Origin: Streptomyces sp. NBRC 109706
GTDB lineage: Bacteria > Actinomycetota > Actinomycetes > Streptomycetales > Streptomycetaceae
NCBI RefSeq assembly: GCF_000974485.1
Contig: NZ_BBOM01000004.1
Coordinates: 496,001-560,000, forward strand
Reading direction: 5' to 3'
DNA: 64,000 bases
Below the pieces are notes generated by a model. It was not told the DNA's origin. It saw only the letters and a list, made by a program, of their open reading frames with translations, and searched no databases. Shown piece by piece: positions 11,054 through 21,634 of the stretch. Within the stretch, counting starts at the first letter, position 1, and each line of letters opens with the position of its first letter. The translations under genes and the position numbers were made by a program.

Positions 11054-11394
11054 TGCGCACGCTCTGCGCCAGCACGCTGGTGGGCGAGTTCCTGGTGATC
11101 GGCCTGGCCGGTCTGGTGGCCGATCGGATGTCGACCGCCGCCACCGGCACCGTCTGGTGGGTCTGTGGCATCGCCATGGTGCTCTCCCTGCTGCTCTGCG
11201 GGGTCGCGGGCCGGCCGGTGGGCGTCTGGCTCGGCTGGGCGCTCCAGGCGGGGCTGATCGCCGCCGGCTTCGTGCTGCCCGCGATGTTCGTGCTGGGTCT
11301 CGTGTTCGGCGGCCTGTGGTGGGCCTCCGTTCACTTCGGCGCCAGGATCGACGCCTATCGTGCGGGCCGGGCGGAGGCGACTCCGGCCGGCTGA
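11053..11394 (+). CDS. DUF4233 membrane protein
   Basis: This 113-residue protein begins MRTLCASTLVGEFLVIGLAG and has three or four hydrophobic helices. It matches the DUF4233 family that sits between folC and ndk in actinobacteria. ATG 11053 shares its A with the folC stop; GTG 11050 one codon earlier is also possible. The overlap implies translation coupled to folC. The function is unknown. Confidence 0.9.
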   Translation: MRTLCASTLVGEFLVIGLAGLVADRMSTAATGTVWWVCGIAMVLSLLLCGVAGRPVGVWLGWALQAGLIAAGFVLPAMFVLGLVFGGLWWASVHFGARIDAYRAGRAEATPAG

Positions 11395-11516
11395 CCGGCC
11401 CCGCCGCCCGCTCTCTCCGGCCAGCCCGGTACTCTTAGGCGCCCCCGCGCCGACGGCGCGGCCCGGTCGGCGCATGCCCGTCGCGCATTCCCACTCTCCT
11501 CCCAGGAGCCGCCCCC

Positions 11517-11936
11517 ATGAGCCAGCGCACTCTTGTCCTTCTCAAGCCGGACGCGGTCAGCCGGGGGCTGATCGGCGAGATCGTCGGCCGGGTGGAACGC
11601 AAGGCAGGCTGGCGGATCACCGCGCTCGAACTGCGCACCCTGGACCGGACGACGCTGGAGACGCACTACGCGGAGCACGAGGGGCGTCCGTTCTACGAGC
11701 CGCTGTTGGAGTTCATGGCGTCGGGCCCGAGCGTCGCGATGATCGTGGAGGGCGAACGGGTTATCGAGGGGCTGCGCACCCTGGCCGGGCCGACCGACCC
11801 GATCGCGGCGCCACCGGGATCCATCAGGGGCGATCTCGGCACCGTGGTGCGGGAGAACCTGGTTCACGCGTCCGACTCCGAGGAGTCGGCGGACCGCGAG
11901 GTGAAGATCTTCTTCCCCGATTTCCCTCGGGGTTGA
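11517..11936 (+). CDS. ndk: Nucleoside diphosphate kinase
   Basis: The 139-residue enzyme transfers the gamma phosphate of ATP to NDPs through a phospho-histidine. The active His117 lies in ENLVHASDS, and the N-terminal KPDAVSRGLIGEI and GSIRGDLG motifs are intact. ATG 11517 follows CCAGGAGCC. The length is normal for the family. It sits in its conserved place between the folC-DUF4233 pair and mreB. Confidence 0.97.
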   Translation: MSQRTLVLLKPDAVSRGLIGEIVGRVERKAGWRITALELRTLDRTTLETHYAEHEGRPFYEPLLEFMASGPSVAMIVEGERVIEGLRTLAGPTDPIAAPPGSIRGDLGTVVRENLVHASDSEESADREVKIFFPDFPRG

Positions 11937-12278
11937 GCGCACCACCCCGGGGCCGGTGACCGCCCGTCAGAAGACCGGCACGTCGGACCGCTCCGGCCAC
12001 GCCCGGCCCGGCGGAATGCGATGGTCCGCCCCGGTGGGTATGGTCGGTGCGGGGAACCCTTCACCCGAACGCGACGTCACCATGATGGAGGGTGGGGCTG
12101 GTTCCGCCGACAATGGCGAAAGCGGCGCTCCGGCGCTCCGTGTTAGACCGGCCGTGGATACGATGGCGATGCCGCGCCTCTTCTCCCTTCGGCGGGAGAG
12201 GCCCCGACGCGCAGCCCATCGCACCCTCCGCCGACCTCCCCGCACATTACGCACAGCTGGAAGGCCAGATGCATCCCT
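11937..12278 (+). other. ndk-mreB intergenic region (342 bp)
   Basis: No gene is seen here. The only clear elements are small GC-rich stem-loops after ndk, a GGAAGG Shine-Dalgarno sequence at 12259-12264, and a 13-codon frame (ATG 12269 to TGA 12310, [13 protein letters not shown]) that overlaps the mreB start in another frame. The length suggests the mreB promoter region, but I cannot assign -10/-35 boxes with confidence. Confidence 0.5.
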
Positions 12279-13310
<1,032 letters not shown>

Positions 13311-13416
13311 CCGGGGCGGCATCCGCCGGAGAAGCGGAACGTCGGCCGGGAACGTCCGGTTAGCCGGGCGGACCCGGGATTATGTGGACTGATCCAGAAA
13401 GGCACGGCCGCCGCAC

Positions 13417-14469
13417 GTGAGGGACACCCGAGAGAGCCGGCTGCTTCTCGTACTGCTGGTATCCATCGCTTTCGCGCTGATCACGATGGATATCAGGGGT
13501 GGCGACAATTCCCCGCTCAACGGCCCACGAGAGGCGGCAGCGTCCTTTTTCGGGCCGGTGGAGGAAGCCGTCGCCGGAGCCGTCGATCCGGTCGCCAATG
13601 CGATCACCGCGGTCCGTGAATCCGGTGACCGCCACGACCGCGTCAGCGAACTCGAACGGGAAAACGCCGAACTGCGCCAGGAGTTGGGCAGCGAGGCGCA
13701 CCGCGAATCGCGGATAGAACAACTCGACGAGCTGCTGCGCACCGCGGGCGCCGGACGTTACGGCATCGTCGGCGCCCAGGTGATCGCGGTGGGCGCGGGC
13801 CAGGGCTTCTCCTGGACGGTCACCATCGACGCGGGCAGCGAGGACGGCATCGCCAAGGACATGACCGTGCTCAACGGCGACGGGCTGGTCGGCCGGGTCA
13901 CCACCGTGGCCAGGGGCACCGCCACCGTGGTGCTCGCCAACGACCCCGGGTTCACCGTGGGCGCCCGTCTTGAGGGCAGCCAGGAGCTGGGCTTCGCCAC
14001 CGGTCGCGGCGACAACACCCTCGACGTCCAACTGCTCAACCAGCGCGCCGAGGTCGGCGAGGGCGACCGGATGGTCACCTTCGGCTCGGCCGACAACAAG
14101 CCCTTCGTGCCCGGCGTTCCGGTGGGCGAGGTGGTCAGCGTCGAGCGGTCCAACGGCGATCTGACGCGCACCGTGCAGGTCCGGCCCTATGTCTCCTTCA
14201 CCCAGCTCGACCTGGTGGGCGTGGTGGTCGAGCCGCCCAGGGACAACCCCAGGGACTCGGTGCTGCCACCGCTGCCCGAGGACCTTGAGCAGCGCTCGGC
14301 GCCGGCCGAGGGCGCCGCCCCGGAGGAGGCCGAAGGGGACGAGGGCGCGGTGGACGAGTTCCCCGAGCCGGACGGTCTCGAACCGCCGGACGAAGGCGAG
14401 GACCCGGACTACGAGTTCGGCGCCCAGGCTCCCGGCCGCACCCGGGACGACCCAGCGACCAGGAGCTGA
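13417..14469 (+). CDS. mreC: Rod shape-determining protein MreC
   Basis: The 350-residue protein has one N-terminal membrane helix (LLLVLLVSIAFALITM). A coiled coil follows near residues 70-105 (VSELERENAELRQEL), then the beta-barrel MreC domain. The C-terminus is a long acidic Pro/Glu-rich tail. MreC bridges MreB to PBP2 outside the membrane. GTG 13417 is used. The next gene starts 3 bases after the stop. Confidence 0.95.
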   Translation: MRDTRESRLLLVLLVSIAFALITMDIRGGDNSPLNGPREAAASFFGPVEEAVAGAVDPVANAITAVRESGDRHDRVSELERENAELRQELGSEAHRESRIEQLDELLRTAGAGRYGIVGAQVIAVGAGQGFSWTVTIDAGSEDGIAKDMTVLNGDGLVGRVTTVARGTATVVLANDPGFTVGARLEGSQELGFATGRGDNTLDVQLLNQRAEVGEGDRMVTFGSADNKPFVPGVPVGEVVSVERSNGDLTRTVQVRPYVSFTQLDLVGVVVEPPRDNPRDSVLPPLPEDLEQRSAPAEGAAPEEAEGDEGAVDEFPEPDGLEPPDEGEDPDYEFGAQAPGRTRDDPATRS

Positions 14470-14472
14470 TCC

Positions 14473-15174
14473 ATGCGCGTCTACCGCACGCTGCTGTCCG
14501 TGGTGCTGGTCTTTGTCGCCCTGATGGCGCAGGTGACCATGCTGGCGCGGCTCGGGCTGCCGGGGGCCGTCCCCGATCTGCTGCTGCTCACCGTGCTGGG
14601 CCTGGCCCTGGTCTACGGCCACACCGGCGGCGCGCTCGTCGGCTTCGCCGCCGGCCTGCTCGCCGATCTGGCGCCTCCGGCCGACCACGCGGTCGGCCGT
14701 TACGCCCTGGTGCTGTGCGTCATCGGCTACGCGGCCGGGCTGACCAAGCCGGAGAACGGTCAACACCGGTCGGCCACCGTGCCGATGCTGGTGGTCGCCG
14801 GCGGCGCGCTCACCTCGACGCTGCTCTACGCCGGCGTCGGCGCCCTGGTCGGCGACACGGCCGCGCGCGATGTGGGGCTCTCCAGCCTGCTGCTCACGGC
14901 GACCCTCTACGACCTGCTGTTGGCCCCGTTCGTCGTGCCGCTGATCATGGCCGCGGCGCGGCGGACCGAGGGTGACCCGCTCTCCGGGGACGGTTCCGGC
15001 GGCGGCTCGGACAATCCGATCAGCTGGCTCGGCGGCGCCGGCACCGGGCTGCGTCCCCGGGCGCCCCGGCGCAGCCGCTACGGCAAGGCCGCCGGCATCG
15101 GCCAGCGTTCCCCCCTGCTCAGCCGTTCCGCCCGCAACCGCGCGGGCCGCATCAAGGGAGTCAAGCGGCTGTGA
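14473..15174 (+). CDS. mreD: Rod shape-determining protein MreD
   Basis: The 233-residue integral membrane protein has five or six helices and begins MRVYRTLLSVVLVFVALMAQVTMLARLGLP. The C-terminal 60 residues are basic and hydrophilic. ATG 14473 follows AGGAGCTGATCC. The stop overlaps the mrdA start (GTGA), indicating coupled translation. Confidence 0.94.
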   Translation: MRVYRTLLSVVLVFVALMAQVTMLARLGLPGAVPDLLLLTVLGLALVYGHTGGALVGFAAGLLADLAPPADHAVGRYALVLCVIGYAAGLTKPENGQHRSATVPMLVVAGGALTSTLLYAGVGALVGDTAARDVGLSSLLLTATLYDLLLAPFVVPLIMAAARRTEGDPLSGDGSGGGSDNPISWLGGAGTGLRPRAPRRSRYGKAAGIGQRSPLLSRSARNRAGRIKGVKRL

Positions 15175-17558
15175 CCAACATTCCCGAGACCGGCCGGACT
15201 TCGCGGATCACCATCCGTCTTGTGGTGATCCAGATACTGGTCTTCTCGCTGCTGCTCACCCTCGGCGGGCGGCTGTGGTACCTCCAGATCAGACAGGGGG
15301 ACGAGTTCGCGGCGGAGGCCGCCGGCAACCATGTCCAGCAGGTGGTGCAGCCGGCGGTGCGCGGCTCCATCGTGGACGCGCGCGGCGTGCCGATCGCGGA
15401 CAACGAGACCCGGCTGGTGGTCTCCGTCGACCGCACCGAGCTGTCCAAGCTGCCGGACGACGGCGAGGAGGTGCTTTCCGACCTCGCCGAGCTGCTGGAG
15501 CTCAGCGAGGAGGAGGTCGCCAACCGGGTCAGGCTCTGCGACGCCGAGACCCCGCAGCCCTGCTGGAACGGTTCTCCCTATCAGCCGATCCCGATCACCG
15601 ACGAGGCGACCACGGAGCAGACGCTGCAGATCCGGGAGCGCTCCGAGGAGTTCCCCGGGATCAGCGCCGAGCCGACCGCCGTGCGCCGCTACCCGGCGCC
15701 GGCCGACTCCAGGGCCGCGCAGGTCCTCGGCTATCTCTCGCCGGTCACCGACGACGAGGTCGCCGACTCCGAGGACACCGACTCACCGCTGCTGCGCTCC
15801 GACCAGATCGGCCGTTCCGGTCTGGAACGGACCTATGACGGCTATCTGCGCGGCGAATCGGGCGTCACCCGCTACGAGGTGGACAAGTTCGGTCGGGTCC
15901 TGGGCGAGGCGGAGAACGATCCGGCGGTGGCCGGCGCCAATGTGGTCACCAGCCTGGACACCCGGCTGCAGGCCGTGGTCGAACAGCAGTTGGCGGGCGC
16001 GATGGAGCGCGCGCAGAACGAGCACGACGACATCACCGGCCGCGACTACGAGGCGGACTCGGGCGCCGCCGTCGTCCTGGAGAACGGCACGGGCCGGGTG
16101 CTCGCCATGGCCTCGGCGCCCGACTACGACCCCAACGTCTGGGTCGGCGGCATCTCAAGCGACGAGTACGCCCGGCTGACCGGCGAGGACGCCAACGACC
16201 CGCTGATCAACCGCGCCATCCAGGGCCAGGGCCCGCCCGGTTCCACGTTCAAGGTGGTCACCTCCGCCGGCGCCGTCAACGCGGGCTACGACTTCGACGA
16301 CCGCTACAACTGCTCCTCGTCCTACGACATCGGCGGGCAGACGTTCCGAAACTTCGAGACCACCTCCTACGGCATGATCACCCTCGGCCAGGCCATCGAG
16401 GTCTCCTGCAACACCGTCTTCTACGGGATCGCCCACCGCGAATGGCAGCGGGAGGGCGGCAACAACCCGACGGACGATCCGGAGGACTTCCTCTTCGAGG
16501 CCGCGCACGGTTTCGGCCTCGGCACCCAGACCGGCATCGACCTGCCCAACGAGGTCCCGGGGCGGATCCCCGACCGGCAGTGGAAGTACGACTACTGGGA
16601 GGCCAACGAGGAGAACTGGTGCGAGATCGCCGAGTCCGACCGGGACGACTACCCGGCCCGGATCGCCCGGGAGAACTGCACCGAGGGCATGAAGATGCGC
16701 GCCGGTGACATGCTCAACTTCTCCATCGGGCAGGGCGATGTGCTGGTCACCCCGATCCAACTGGCCACCGTCTACGCGGCCCTGGGCAACGGCGGCACCC
16801 TCTACCAGCCGTCCGTCGGCCGCGCGGTGATCGCGGCGGACGGTCAGGTGATCGAGGAGTTCGAGCCGCAGGTGACCGGCGAACTCCCGGTGGACGACGA
16901 GACCATCGCGGATCTGCGGGCCGCCACCGAATCGGTGATCACCACCGGCAGCGCGGCCTGGAAGTTCGGCGGCTGGCCACAGAACGAGATCACCCTGCGC
17001 GCCAAGACCGGCACCGCCGAGGGCGCCGGCGACCAGCAGACCTCGTCCTGGCTGGCCACCTACACCGACGACTACACCGTCGTGATGACCATCTCCCAGG
17101 CCGGCACCGGCTCCGGCGCCTCGGGTGACGCCGTGCGCAGCATCTGGGAGGCCATCTACGGCGTCCAGGGCGGCGGCGTCAACGAGGACGCGGCACTGCT
17201 GCCCGAGCCGATCACCGAGCTGCCGGAGATCGACGAGACCGGCGCCATCGTGCCGGCCCCGCTGGACGACCCCGAGGACTCCGAGGAGTCCGACGGCTCC
17301 GAGGACGCCGGTGACGGTGCCGAGGACGCCGACGGTGCCGGGGGTTCCGAGAACGACGGCGACGTCGGCGTCGAGCTCGACCCGGGCACCGGACAGCAAC
17401 AGGAACAGCCGGACGGCGCCGAGCAGTTCGTGCCCAATGCCGCCGCCGCGCTGTCGGGCGGCTCGCAGGTGTTCCACAGTTCACCGTTCCCCGAGCCGGT
17501 GCGGACGCCCGGCGAACCGCCCGGCCGGGAGCCCCGGCCGTGGCGAGAAGGCGAGTGA
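15171..17558 (+). CDS. mrdA: Penicillin-binding protein 2 (class B transpeptidase)
   Basis: The 795-residue transpeptidase cross-links peptidoglycan with RodA. After one N-terminal helix comes the PBP dimer domain, then the transpeptidase domain with S358TFK, S412CN and K612TG. The C-terminus carries an acidic low-complexity tail of about 120 residues (repeated Glu/Asp/Ser/Gly), longer than in most PBP2 proteins. GTG 15171 overlaps the mreD stop. The stop TGA lies in the GTGAGGG sequence that serves rodA. Confidence 0.96.
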   Translation: MTNIPETGRTSRITIRLVVIQILVFSLLLTLGGRLWYLQIRQGDEFAAEAAGNHVQQVVQPAVRGSIVDARGVPIADNETRLVVSVDRTELSKLPDDGEEVLSDLAELLELSEEEVANRVRLCDAETPQPCWNGSPYQPIPITDEATTEQTLQIRERSEEFPGISAEPTAVRRYPAPADSRAAQVLGYLSPVTDDEVADSEDTDSPLLRSDQIGRSGLERTYDGYLRGESGVTRYEVDKFGRVLGEAENDPAVAGANVVTSLDTRLQAVVEQQLAGAMERAQNEHDDITGRDYEADSGAAVVLENGTGRVLAMASAPDYDPNVWVGGISSDEYARLTGEDANDPLINRAIQGQGPPGSTFKVVTSAGAVNAGYDFDDRYNCSSSYDIGGQTFRNFETTSYGMITLGQAIEVSCNTVFYGIAHREWQREGGNNPTDDPEDFLFEAAHGFGLGTQTGIDLPNEVPGRIPDRQWKYDYWEANEENWCEIAESDRDDYPARIARENCTEGMKMRAGDMLNFSIGQGDVLVTPIQLATVYAALGNGGTLYQPSVGRAVIAADGQVIEEFEPQVTGELPVDDETIADLRAATESVITTGSAAWKFGGWPQNEITLRAKTGTAEGAGDQQTSSWLATYTDDYTVVMTISQAGTGSGASGDAVRSIWEAIYGVQGGGVNEDAALLPEPITELPEIDETGAIVPAPLDDPEDSEESDGSEDAGDGAEDADGAGGSENDGDVGVELDPGTGQQQEQPDGAEQFVPNAAAALSGGSQVFHSSPFPEPVRTPGEPPGREPRPWREGE

Positions 17559-17568
17559 GGGCCGGCCG

Positions 17569-18759
17569 TTGAGCATCCACCGTCTCACCGTCGACCGGCT
17601 GGCCCCGGATCGCGGCACCTGGCGACGGCTGACCGCGCGGGACTCCGTGCTGCGGCGCGTGGACTGGATCCTGTTGCTGGCGGCGCTCGCGCTGTCCGTG
17701 CTGGGCATCCTGCTGATCTGGTCGGCGACCAGGAACCGCACCGAGATCAACGGGGGCGATCCGCACTTCTTCCTGGTCCGGCAGGGCATCAACCTGGCGC
17801 TCGGGGTGACCCTGGCCGCCGGCGTGATGTGGCTGGGTCACCACCGGCTGAGATCGGCCGTCCCGCTGTTCTTCGCCCTGTCCATGGGCTTCATGCTGCT
17901 GGTGTTCACCCCGCTGGGCACGGAGATCAACGGGCAGCGGGCCTGGCTCTCCATCGGCGGCTACACGCTGCAGCCGGGCGAGTTCGCCAAGGTGGCGATC
18001 ATCCTGGGGATGGCGGTGATACTGGCCGACCAGGTCGACGCGGGGGACCGCGAGTTCCCCAGCCGCCGCGCGGTGCTGCAGGCGCTGGCCCTGGCCGCGG
18101 CCCCGCTCTGCGTCGTGGTGATCGACGACATGGGCATGGCCATGGTGATCAGCGTGATCGTGCTGGGGATACTGCTGGCCTCCGGGGCCTCCCTGAAGTG
18201 GTCGATCGGACTGATCCTCGCCGGGGTGGCCGCGGCGGTGCTGATCTGGACGCTGGGGGTGTTGGACGAGTACCAGATCGACAGGTTTGCCGCGTTCGCC
18301 GACCCGTCCAGGGATCCGGCGGGCGTCGGATACAACACCAACCAGGCCAGGATCACCATCGGTTCCGGGGGTCTTGAGGGCAAGGGCCTCTTCAAGGGCA
18401 CCCAGACCACCGGGCAGTTCGTGCCGGAGCAGCACACCGACTTCATCTTCACCGTGGCCGGCGAGGAGCTGGGCTTCATCGGCGCCGGCGGGATCATCGT
18501 CCTGATCGGCGTCGTGCTGTGGCGGGCGCTGCGCATCGCCAGGGGCAGCACCGAGCTGTACGGGACGATCATCGCGGCCGGCATCGTCGCGTGGTTCGCG
18601 TTCCAGTGCTTCGAGAACATCGGGATGGCGCTGGGCATCATGCCGGTCGCCGGGGTGCCGTTGCCGTTCCTCTCCTATGGCGGCACCGCCATGTTCGCGG
18701 TGTGGATCGCGATAGGGCTGCTGCAGTCGGTGCGGATGAAACGGCCGCTGTCCGCCTGA
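17569..18759 (+). CDS. rodA: Peptidoglycan polymerase RodA (SEDS family)
   Basis: The 396-residue SEDS glycosyltransferase has about ten membrane helices and polymerises lipid II with PBP2. Family blocks include QPGEFAKVAIILGMA, GVGYNTNQARITIGSGG, TDFIFTVAGEELGFIGA and PLPFLSYGGTAMF. TTG 17569 is chosen because GTGAGGG (17554-17560) precedes it by 8 bases and the protein length then matches the Streptomyces Sfr homologue. The longer upstream frame runs inside mrdA. Confidence 0.95.
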   Translation: MSIHRLTVDRLAPDRGTWRRLTARDSVLRRVDWILLLAALALSVLGILLIWSATRNRTEINGGDPHFFLVRQGINLALGVTLAAGVMWLGHHRLRSAVPLFFALSMGFMLLVFTPLGTEINGQRAWLSIGGYTLQPGEFAKVAIILGMAVILADQVDAGDREFPSRRAVLQALALAAAPLCVVVIDDMGMAMVISVIVLGILLASGASLKWSIGLILAGVAAAVLIWTLGVLDEYQIDRFAAFADPSRDPAGVGYNTNQARITIGSGGLEGKGLFKGTQTTGQFVPEQHTDFIFTVAGEELGFIGAGGIIVLIGVVLWRALRIARGSTELYGTIIAAGIVAWFAFQCFENIGMALGIMPVAGVPLPFLSYGGTAMFAVWIAIGLLQSVRMKRPLSA

Positions 18760-18877
18760 GCGGGCCGCGGCCGTGCTTCCGGGCCGACGGCGGCGGGCGC
18801 GCGTTCCGGCGGCCGGTACGCTGAGGGGTCCAGCCTTCGTCATCGGTCATCCGTCATCGTCGCGAAAGACGTCAGCC

Positions 18878-20800
18878 ATGCCCATCGAGTCGGTCTTCCC
18901 TCGCCTGGAGGCCCTTCTTCCGCACGTCCAGAAGCCGATCCAGTACGTCGGTGGTGAGCTGAACTCCACGGTCAAGGACTGGGACGCCTGTGAGGTCCGC
19001 TGGGCGTTGATGTATCCGGACGCCTACGAGGTCGGACTGCCCAACCAGGGCGTGATGATCCTCTACGAGGTGCTCAACGAGCGCCCCGAGGTGCTGGCCG
19101 AGCGCACCTACAGCGTCTGGCCGGACCTGGAGAAGCTGATGCGGGAGCACGACGTCCCGCAGTTCACCGTGGACGCGCACCGGCCGGTGGGGGCTTTCGA
19201 CCTGCTGGGCGTCTCCTTCTCCACGGAACTCGGCTATACCAATCTGCTGACCGCGCTGGACCTGGCCGGCATCCCGTTGTCCGCCGCCGACCGCACCGAG
19301 GACCATCCGGTGGTCGTCGCGGGCGGGCACGCGGCGTTCAACCCGGAGCCGATCGCCGAGTTCATCGACTGCGCGGTGGTCGGCGACGGCGAGCAGGCCG
19401 TGCTGACGATGAGCGATATCGTCCGCGACTGGAAGCGGGAGGGCCGCCCCGGCGGCCGGGAGGAGCTGCTGATGCGGCTCGCCCGCACCGGCGGCGTCTA
19501 CGTTCCGGCGTTCTACGACGTCGAATACCTGCCGGACGGCCGCATCTCCCGGGTGGTGCCCAACCGTTCGGGGGTGCCGTGGCGGGTGTCCAAGCACACC
19601 GTGATGGATCTCGACGAGTGGCCCTACCCGAAGCAGCCGCTGGTGCCGCTGGCGGAGACGGTGCACGAGCGGATGTCCGTGGAGATCTTCCGGGGCTGCA
19701 CCCGGGGCTGCCGCTTCTGCCAGGCGGGCATGATCACCCGGCCGGTGCGGGAACGTTCGATCACCGGCATCGGCGAGATGGTCGACAAGGGGCTCAAGGC
19801 GACCGGCTTCGAGGAGGTCGGACTGCTGTCACTCTCCTCCGCCGACCACAGCGAGATCGCCGATGTCGCCCAGGGGCTCGCCGACCGATACGAGAAGGAC
19901 AAGATCGGTCTCTCCCTGCCCTCGACCCGGGTGGACGCGTTCAATATCGATCTGGCCAACGAACTGACCCGCAACGGCCGCCGCTCCGGCCTGACCTTCG
20001 CCCCCGAGGGCGGCAGCGAGCGGATCCGCAAGGTCATCAACAAGATGGTCTCCGAGGACGACCTGATCCGCACCGTCGCCACCGCCTACGGCAACGGCTG
20101 GCGCCAGGTGAAGCTCTACTTCATGTGCGGGCTGCCCACCGAGACCGACGAGGACGTGCTGGAGATCGCCAGCATGGCGACCCGGGTGATCGCCAAGGGT
20201 CGCGAGGTGTCCGGCTCCAACGACATCCGCTGCACCGTCTCCATCGGCGGCTTCGTGCCCAAGCCGCACACCCCGTTCCAGTGGGCGCCGCAGCTCTCCG
20301 CCGAGGAGACGGACGCGCGACTGGCCAAGCTCCGCGACGCCATCCGCGAGGACAAGCGCTACGGCCGTTCCATCGGCTTCCGCTACCACGACGGCAAGCC
20401 GGGCGTCGTCGAAGGGCTCCTCTCCCGAGGCGACCGCCGCGTCGGCTCCGTCATCCGCGCCGTCTGGGAGGCGGGCGGCCGCTTCGACGGCTGGCGCGAG
20501 TTCTTCTCCTACGACCAGTGGATGACCGCCGCCGCCCCCGCGCTGGCCGCCTTCGGCGTGGACGTCAACTGGTACACCACCAGGGAACGCACCTACGAGG
20601 AGGTCCTTCCCTGGGACCACCTCGACTCCGGCCTCGACAAGGACTGGCTCTGGGACGACTGGCAGGACGCCCTCGACGAAACCGAAGTCGAAGACTGCCG
20701 CTGGACCCCTTGCTTCGACTGCGGCGTCTGCCCGCAAATGGACACGTCCATTCAAATCGGACCAACGGGGAAGAAGCTGCTGCCACTTCAGGTGCTGTGA
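18878..20800 (+). CDS. TIGR03960 family B12-binding radical SAM protein
   Basis: The 640-residue protein has an N-terminal cobalamin-binding-like domain. The radical SAM cluster motif is C274xxxC278xxC281 in FRGCTRGCRFCQAG. The Cys-rich C-terminus reads CRWTPCFDCGVCPQMDT. It matches the actinobacterial family found after rodA; its reaction is not known to me. ATG 18878 (MPIESVFPRLEALLPHV) follows GAAAGAC. It is normally followed by a TIGR03936 partner gene, which is missing here. Confidence 0.93.
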   Translation: MPIESVFPRLEALLPHVQKPIQYVGGELNSTVKDWDACEVRWALMYPDAYEVGLPNQGVMILYEVLNERPEVLAERTYSVWPDLEKLMREHDVPQFTVDAHRPVGAFDLLGVSFSTELGYTNLLTALDLAGIPLSAADRTEDHPVVVAGGHAAFNPEPIAEFIDCAVVGDGEQAVLTMSDIVRDWKREGRPGGREELLMRLARTGGVYVPAFYDVEYLPDGRISRVVPNRSGVPWRVSKHTVMDLDEWPYPKQPLVPLAETVHERMSVEIFRGCTRGCRFCQAGMITRPVRERSITGIGEMVDKGLKATGFEEVGLLSLSSADHSEIADVAQGLADRYEKDKIGLSLPSTRVDAFNIDLANELTRNGRRSGLTFAPEGGSERIRKVINKMVSEDDLIRTVATAYGNGWRQVKLYFMCGLPTETDEDVLEIASMATRVIAKGREVSGSNDIRCTVSIGGFVPKPHTPFQWAPQLSAEETDARLAKLRDAIREDKRYGRSIGFRYHDGKPGVVEGLLSRGDRRVGSVIRAVWEAGGRFDGWREFFSYDQWMTAAAPALAAFGVDVNWYTTRERTYEEVLPWDHLDSGLDKDWLWDDWQDALDETEVEDCRWTPCFDCGVCPQMDTSIQIGPTGKKLLPLQVL

Positions 20801-21380
20801 GTCTCTGACCTGCGGGAACGGGGTGAGGCGCGGTGCACGCTGTGGAGGGGCTGTCTGAGGCCGAACGGGTGAAGCTGGCCGAACGGGTGAAGCTCCTTGC
20901 TTCCCTCACCGCCGGCCGCCGCCCGCAGCGGTGGCCAGCCCGGCCCGCCCCTCCTCCTCAGCCGCTGCCGCCGCCCCGGCGGCGGCCGGAGGTTGAGAGT
21001 GTGGTGGAGTGGGTTGAGTAGGGCGTGGGGCAGGTCGAGTGCGGCAGGATATGGAACCAATAGGGCTCCTGTGTTGCTGAGTTAAGACGTCGAACACCTC
21101 CCTCAACGGCACGGGCGCGCTGTCCGTTGCGCACTCCGATCCCACACCACCCTGTCACTCGATCAGTGGGCACGCTGAAAACGCTCAATCATCGATCTTG
21201 GTGGTTGTGGTCGGCGGTGAGCATGGGCGCGACGGCGGTGGCTTCCCGACCGCTGACGGGAGCGGGCTCGGCCGGTCAAAGTCACGGTGTCGCGCGCATC
21301 GCCGGTGCGGCGCGGTTCGGGGGCAGTGTGGTGGGGTCCCTGTTCGTCGCTGAGCGTCCGAAGTGACCCGTTTGCGGAGC
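20801..21380. other. 580-bp gene-free junction between core and accessory DNA
   Basis: No convincing gene is seen. It contains a tandem 18-bp duplication at 20859-20894, a GCC/GGC-rich hairpin near 20968-20985 that might end the radical SAM transcript, and unfeatured sequence of falling G+C toward 21.38 kb. Short frames at 20833-21021 and 21127-21366 lack family resemblance and good starts. It marks the break in core gene order. Confidence 0.6.
20859..20894 (+). repeat. Tandem 18-bp duplication
   Basis: GGCCGAACGGGTGAAGCT occurs twice with no gap (20859-20876 and 20877-20894), 58 bases after the radical SAM gene. It is probably a replication-slippage or junction scar. Confidence 0.8.
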
Positions 21381-21632
21381 CTATTCGTAGACGAACGCGG
21401 CGCTGAAGATCATCGCGATGAGCGCCCAGTCAGGTTGTTCCGGAGTTTCCTTTCCCTGGTTGGCGAAGAAGCCGTGCATGGAACGGGTCCAGTATGCTGC
21501 TGCCTTGACGTAGTCGACTGATTGCTCGTTCTCCTGCCGGATTTCTCCTTGTTCGACTCGCTGTGCGAGCCGGAGTAGATATGCGGCGAGTTCTTGTCGA
21601 GAGGTGATTCCTGAAAGGTCTGGGGCTGGCAT
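21381..21632 (-). CDS. DUF7660-like small protein, probable immunity protein for the Rhs toxin
   Basis: The 83-residue acidic protein begins MPAPDLSGITSRQELAAYLL and ends PDWALIAMIFSAAFVYE. The pattern is an N-terminal ITSR.EL..Y segment, a central AAYWTRSM..FFANQGKETPEQPDW block and a terminal VYE. It resembles DUF7660 proteins often found behind polymorphic toxins. ATG 21632 lies 2 bases after the rhs stop; GTG 21650, inside rhs, is an alternative start. Two 60-base rows of this gene count only 53% and 58% G+C, far below the neighbourhood, which suggests recent acquisition. The immunity role is inferred from position. Confidence 0.7.
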   Translation of the reverse strand: MPAPDLSGITSRQELAAYLLRLAQRVEQGEIRQENEQSVDYVKAAAYWTRSMHGFFANQGKETPEQPDWALIAMIFSAAFVYE

Positions 21633-21634
21633 CG

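Noticed and set aside
20833..21021. 62-codon frame after the radical SAM gene
   Set aside because: It is built on the 18-bp duplication and a Pro/Arg-rich tail and does not resemble the expected TIGR03936 protein.
21127..21366. 79-codon frame upstream of the immunity candidate
   Set aside because: It has no ribosome-binding site and no recognisable motif; a possible relic, but nothing supports a gene.
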